Assembly (NCBI GenBank): GCA_025370075.1
Contig: CP073016.1
Location: 4,464,001-4,528,000 of the forward strand
Direction: 5' to 3'
DNA: 64,000 nucleotides
DNA from: Chryseotalea sp. WA131a
GTDB taxonomy: Bacteria > Bacteroidota > Bacteroidia > Cytophagales > Cyclobacteriaceae
Part shown: piece after piece, positions 61,931-64,000 of the stretch
Layout of the letters: each line of letters opens with the position of its first letter
Numbering within the stretch: position 1 is the stretch's first letter
Made by a program: the position numbers and the translations under genes
Notes under the pieces: generated by a model
The model's input: only the letters and a program-made list of their open reading frames with translations
Told to the model about the DNA's origin: nothing
Databases searched by the model: none

Positions 61931-63058
61931 ATGCGTAGCCCAAATCCCCTTAGAGATAGCAACTCGGTTTTCCATACATCCTTCAGCCCCTTGCCCGACC
62001 CTCGCAGAACCACCAAAGGCCACTTTCAATACCCGCTGGATGAGATTTTGTTTTTAGTGATCTCGGCCGTACTGAGCGGGGCCGATGGCTGGTGCCCCGT
62101 ACACGTTTTCGGGAAAGCCAAACTGGACTGGTTGCGCCAATACCTTCCCTATGCAAATGGGATACCTTCACACGATGTGTTGGGGAAGGTGTTTGCGTTG
62201 ATCGACCCCGTTGAGTTCAACCGGTGTTTTATGCTTTGGGTCAATTCCCTGTCCAAACTAACGGACGGGGAAGTGGTTGCCATAGATGGGAAGACGCTTT
62301 GTGGATCAGCTTCGCAAGACCGGACAGCTTTTCACCTGGTCTCTGCTTATGCCACCCAAAACAGGCTTTGCCTGGGCCAACAATGTGTGAAGGAAAAGAG
62401 CAATGAGATCACCGCCATCCCTGTTTTATTGGACATGCTTGCCATTGAAAGCTGTGTGGTCACTGTGGATGCAATGGGCTGCCAACAGGATATTGCCCAG
62501 AAAATCCTCGACAAGAAGGCCGATTATATTTTGATGGTGAAGGACAACCAGAAAAGTCTGAAACAACAGATCGAGAAAGTGTTCACCCTTGAAAAACCTT
62601 CCCATTCCCATAGGCAGACAGATATGGGGCATGGGCGTGCAGAAAAAAGGGGATGTGATGTGATCAGTGGGCTGAGGTTTTTAGATGACCGTTCGAATTG
62701 GCCGGGGCTTCAAAGTATCGTGCGGATAAGATCAGAACGGGCAGAAAAGAAAACAGGGAAGATCACGCGGGAGGCCCGCTATTATATTTCTTCTTTGCGC
62801 GGGGATGCCGCACAGTTCAATGCCAAGATCAGGCAACATTGGGCAATCGAAAACAACCTGCACTGGTCATTGGATGTGCTCTTCAACGAAGATGCCCTGC
62901 TGATGAAATCCGGAAACTCGGTTATCAATTTCTCGATTGTCAACAAGATGGCCTTGGCTTTGTTGGACAAAGAAAAATCCACCAAAATGTCCAAACGATC
63001 TAAACGGTTGACCGCTGCACTAGATGATGGTTACAGAAGTTTGGTGCTGAAATGTTAA
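61931..63058 (+). CDS. ISAs1 family transposase (H-repeat-associated type)
   Basis: 375 residues. N-terminal DDE_Tnp_1-associated region has LDEILFLVISAVLSGADGW and GIPSHDVLGKVFALIDP. The DDE core has VVAIDGKTLCGS, HLVSAYATQNRLCLGQ, VVTVDAMGCQQDIAQKI, DYILMVKDNQKSL and HWAIENNLHWSLDVLFNEDA. All three acidic positions are present and the frame is unbroken, so the element may be active. Confidence 0.93.
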   Translation: MRSPNPLRDSNSVFHTSFSPLPDPRRTTKGHFQYPLDEILFLVISAVLSGADGWCPVHVFGKAKLDWLRQYLPYANGIPSHDVLGKVFALIDPVEFNRCFMLWVNSLSKLTDGEVVAIDGKTLCGSASQDRTAFHLVSAYATQNRLCLGQQCVKEKSNEITAIPVLLDMLAIESCVVTVDAMGCQQDIAQKILDKKADYILMVKDNQKSLKQQIEKVFTLEKPSHSHRQTDMGHGRAEKRGCDVISGLRFLDDRSNWPGLQSIVRIRSERAEKKTGKITREARYYISSLRGDAAQFNAKIRQHWAIENNLHWSLDVLFNEDALLMKSGNSVINFSIVNKMALALLDKEKSTKMSKRSKRLTAALDDGYRSLVLKC

Positions 63059-63072
63059 AAGCGATTTCCCTG
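63055..63072 (-). repeat. ISAs1-family right terminal inverted repeat
   Basis: Reverse complement of the left end, overlapping the transposase stop by a few bases and followed by the second CATTTACTAT copy. Confidence 0.92.
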
Positions 63073-63149
63073 CATTTACTATAAGCCGTATACCGATATT
63101 GGTTTATTTTGTTGACTTTTGTATGTGAATGTAACCTGTTAATTAAGTT

Positions 63150-63993
63150 ATGATAAAATATAGGTTTGGCTTTCTCATCGTATCAATTACCCTTTTGTTA
63201 CAAAGATTTCAAAGATCTATCTGCTGATAGTTCGGTCGTTGCAGATAATGATGTTATTTCTGATTCCTATTCAGTTGATTTAGAGGATATAACTTCATTG
63301 GCTTTGCTGTCCGATCCAAATTCAGGTGGCCGAGAGCAGTCGGGTGGTTTGGACGATCGGTTTACTTGTGCCAACATTACGCGTACACCTAGCACTACAG
63401 AACAATATTCAGGAACAATTGAAATAGATTTTGGTACAGATGGATGTAAAGATTCAAAAGGAAACATTCGGAAAGGCAAGATGATTATCGCTTATAAAGG
63501 AAAGAGATATTTGCCTGGATCTAAGGTTACTACCAATTTGGAGAATTATTCGATCAACAATTTAAAGGTAGAAGGTGTTCGTGCTACTACATTTGGCAGC
63601 GCTAGCAAAGAGACAAGGCCCGTAATCACTACGGAATTAAAAGATGGAAAAGTAACTTGGCCGGATGGCACTTTTAGTACTCACGATTTTGTACATAACA
63701 GAACATGGTATCGCGAGACCAATCCTGCCCAAGATTATTGGACGGTAACAGGAAGCGGCAAGGGCACTACCAAAAAAGGTGTGAAGTATGACATGGTTAT
63801 AAGTAAAGACTTACTCTATAAAAAACAATGTGAAGCAACGGGAGTCTTTATAGCTGTTTCGGGTATTAAAACAATTACCAAAGAGGGTAAGAATATTGCC
63901 ATCGATTATGGAAATAGCATTTGCAATAACTTGGTGACTGTAACCAGCAATGGTGTCAGCAAAGTGATTGAAATCCACAAAAAAGGTTGGTAA
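63150..63993 (+). pseudogene. Third lipoprotein-family copy, signal peptide frameshifted
   Basis: The mature body from about 63196 is intact for about 265 residues and matches the 60875 protein: TCANITRTPSTTEQYSGTIE, CKDSKGNIRKGKMIIAYKGK, RYLPGSKVTTNLENYS, VTWPDGTFSTHDFVHNRTWY and IDYGNSICNNLVTVTSNGVS. A signal peptide (MIKYRFGFLIVSITLL) starts at ATG 63150 but in another frame. Removing one T from the TTTT run at 63192-63195 joins them just before the Cys of CYKDFKDLS, the expected lipid site. Either a recent inactivating mutation or a homopolymer sequencing error. A TTG at 63166 could start a leaderless version. Confidence 0.65.
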
Positions 63994-64000
63994 GGTCTTG

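Larger units (their letters stand above)
61819..63072 (+). mobile_element. ISAs1-family insertion sequence
   Basis: 1254 bases bounded by perfect 18-base inverted ends CAGGGAAATCGCTTTTAA (61819-61836, 63055-63072). A 10-base direct duplication CATTTACTAT lies at 61809-61818 and 63073-63082, within the range for ISAs1-family targets. It holds one intact transposase. It inserted between two lipoprotein-family genes and may have displaced the promoter of the second. Confidence 0.92.

Noticed and set aside
1..64000. CRISPR arrays, tRNA and rRNA genes
   Set aside because: No regularly spaced repeats and no cloverleaf or rRNA-like sequence was noticed on either strand.

Overview
The window looks like a Bacteroidota chromosome, most likely a Cytophagales-type gliding-group bacterium. 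The evidence is a type IX secretion (T9SS) C-terminal sorting domain, an XrtF-type exosortase with its partner, a DUF6089-type outer-membrane barrel, the Bacteroidota promoter consensus (TTTG about 19 bases before TAnnTTTG), BlaI/M56/TonB-type genes and two IS families. No rRNA or tRNA gene was recognised.

Bases 1-32165 form one long surface-polysaccharide (O-antigen or capsule) locus, all on the + strand. It opens with two formyltransferase-like genes, a decayed copy of a methyltransferase/acyltransferase pair, and the less decayed pair itself (the acyltransferase has one frameshift). Next come an asparagine synthetase, a Wzy-like polymerase, four glycosyltransferases, two methyltransferases (one FkbM) and a polysaccharide deacetylase. 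The CapE-CapF-CapG (FnlA-B-C) set for UDP-N-acetyl-L-fucosamine follows, with a WbuB-like transferase. A PglC-like phosphoglycosyl transferase starts the lipid-linked unit. With the PglE-like aminotransferase (23.1 kb), the PglD-like acetyltransferase (24.5 kb) and the PglF-like dehydratase (30.3 kb), the window encodes a complete predicted route to a UDP-diNAc-bacillosamine-type sugar. A tightly overlapping ATP-grasp / epimerase / phosphoesterase triad lies inside this set and has no obvious function. No flippase or Wza/Wzc export gene is present in the window.

Within the last part of the locus (25.1-30.3 kb) is an exosortase module: XrtF, its associated membrane protein, an aminotransferase pseudogene disrupted by an IS1380-family element, a T9SS cargo protein with a good promoter, and a 62-residue protein that is little more than a signal peptide plus a PID-CTERM-like sorting tail. 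This is the most interesting candidate system in the window.

Bases 32600-60500 are mostly housekeeping genes on both strands: sucC, a LolD-like ABC ATPase, an M48 protease, hemolysin III, dCMP deaminase, murB, an HMG-CoA-lyase-like gene, dprA, a MerR regulator, two LytM peptidases, alaS, gatB, a TlpA-like thioredoxin and blaI. Accessory items among them are a RelE-like toxin-antitoxin pair wedged between alaS and gatB, a large CAP/OmpA-like protein flanked by an 84-bp direct repeat, a 21-residue lysine-rich peptide gene with its own terminator, and a collapsed BlaR1/TonB remnant beside blaI.

Bases 60489-63993 hold three tandem copies of an unrecognised secreted/lipoprotein family (one a pseudogene, one intact, one with a frameshifted signal peptide). 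An ISAs1-family element with perfect ends and a 10-bp target duplication has inserted between the last two.
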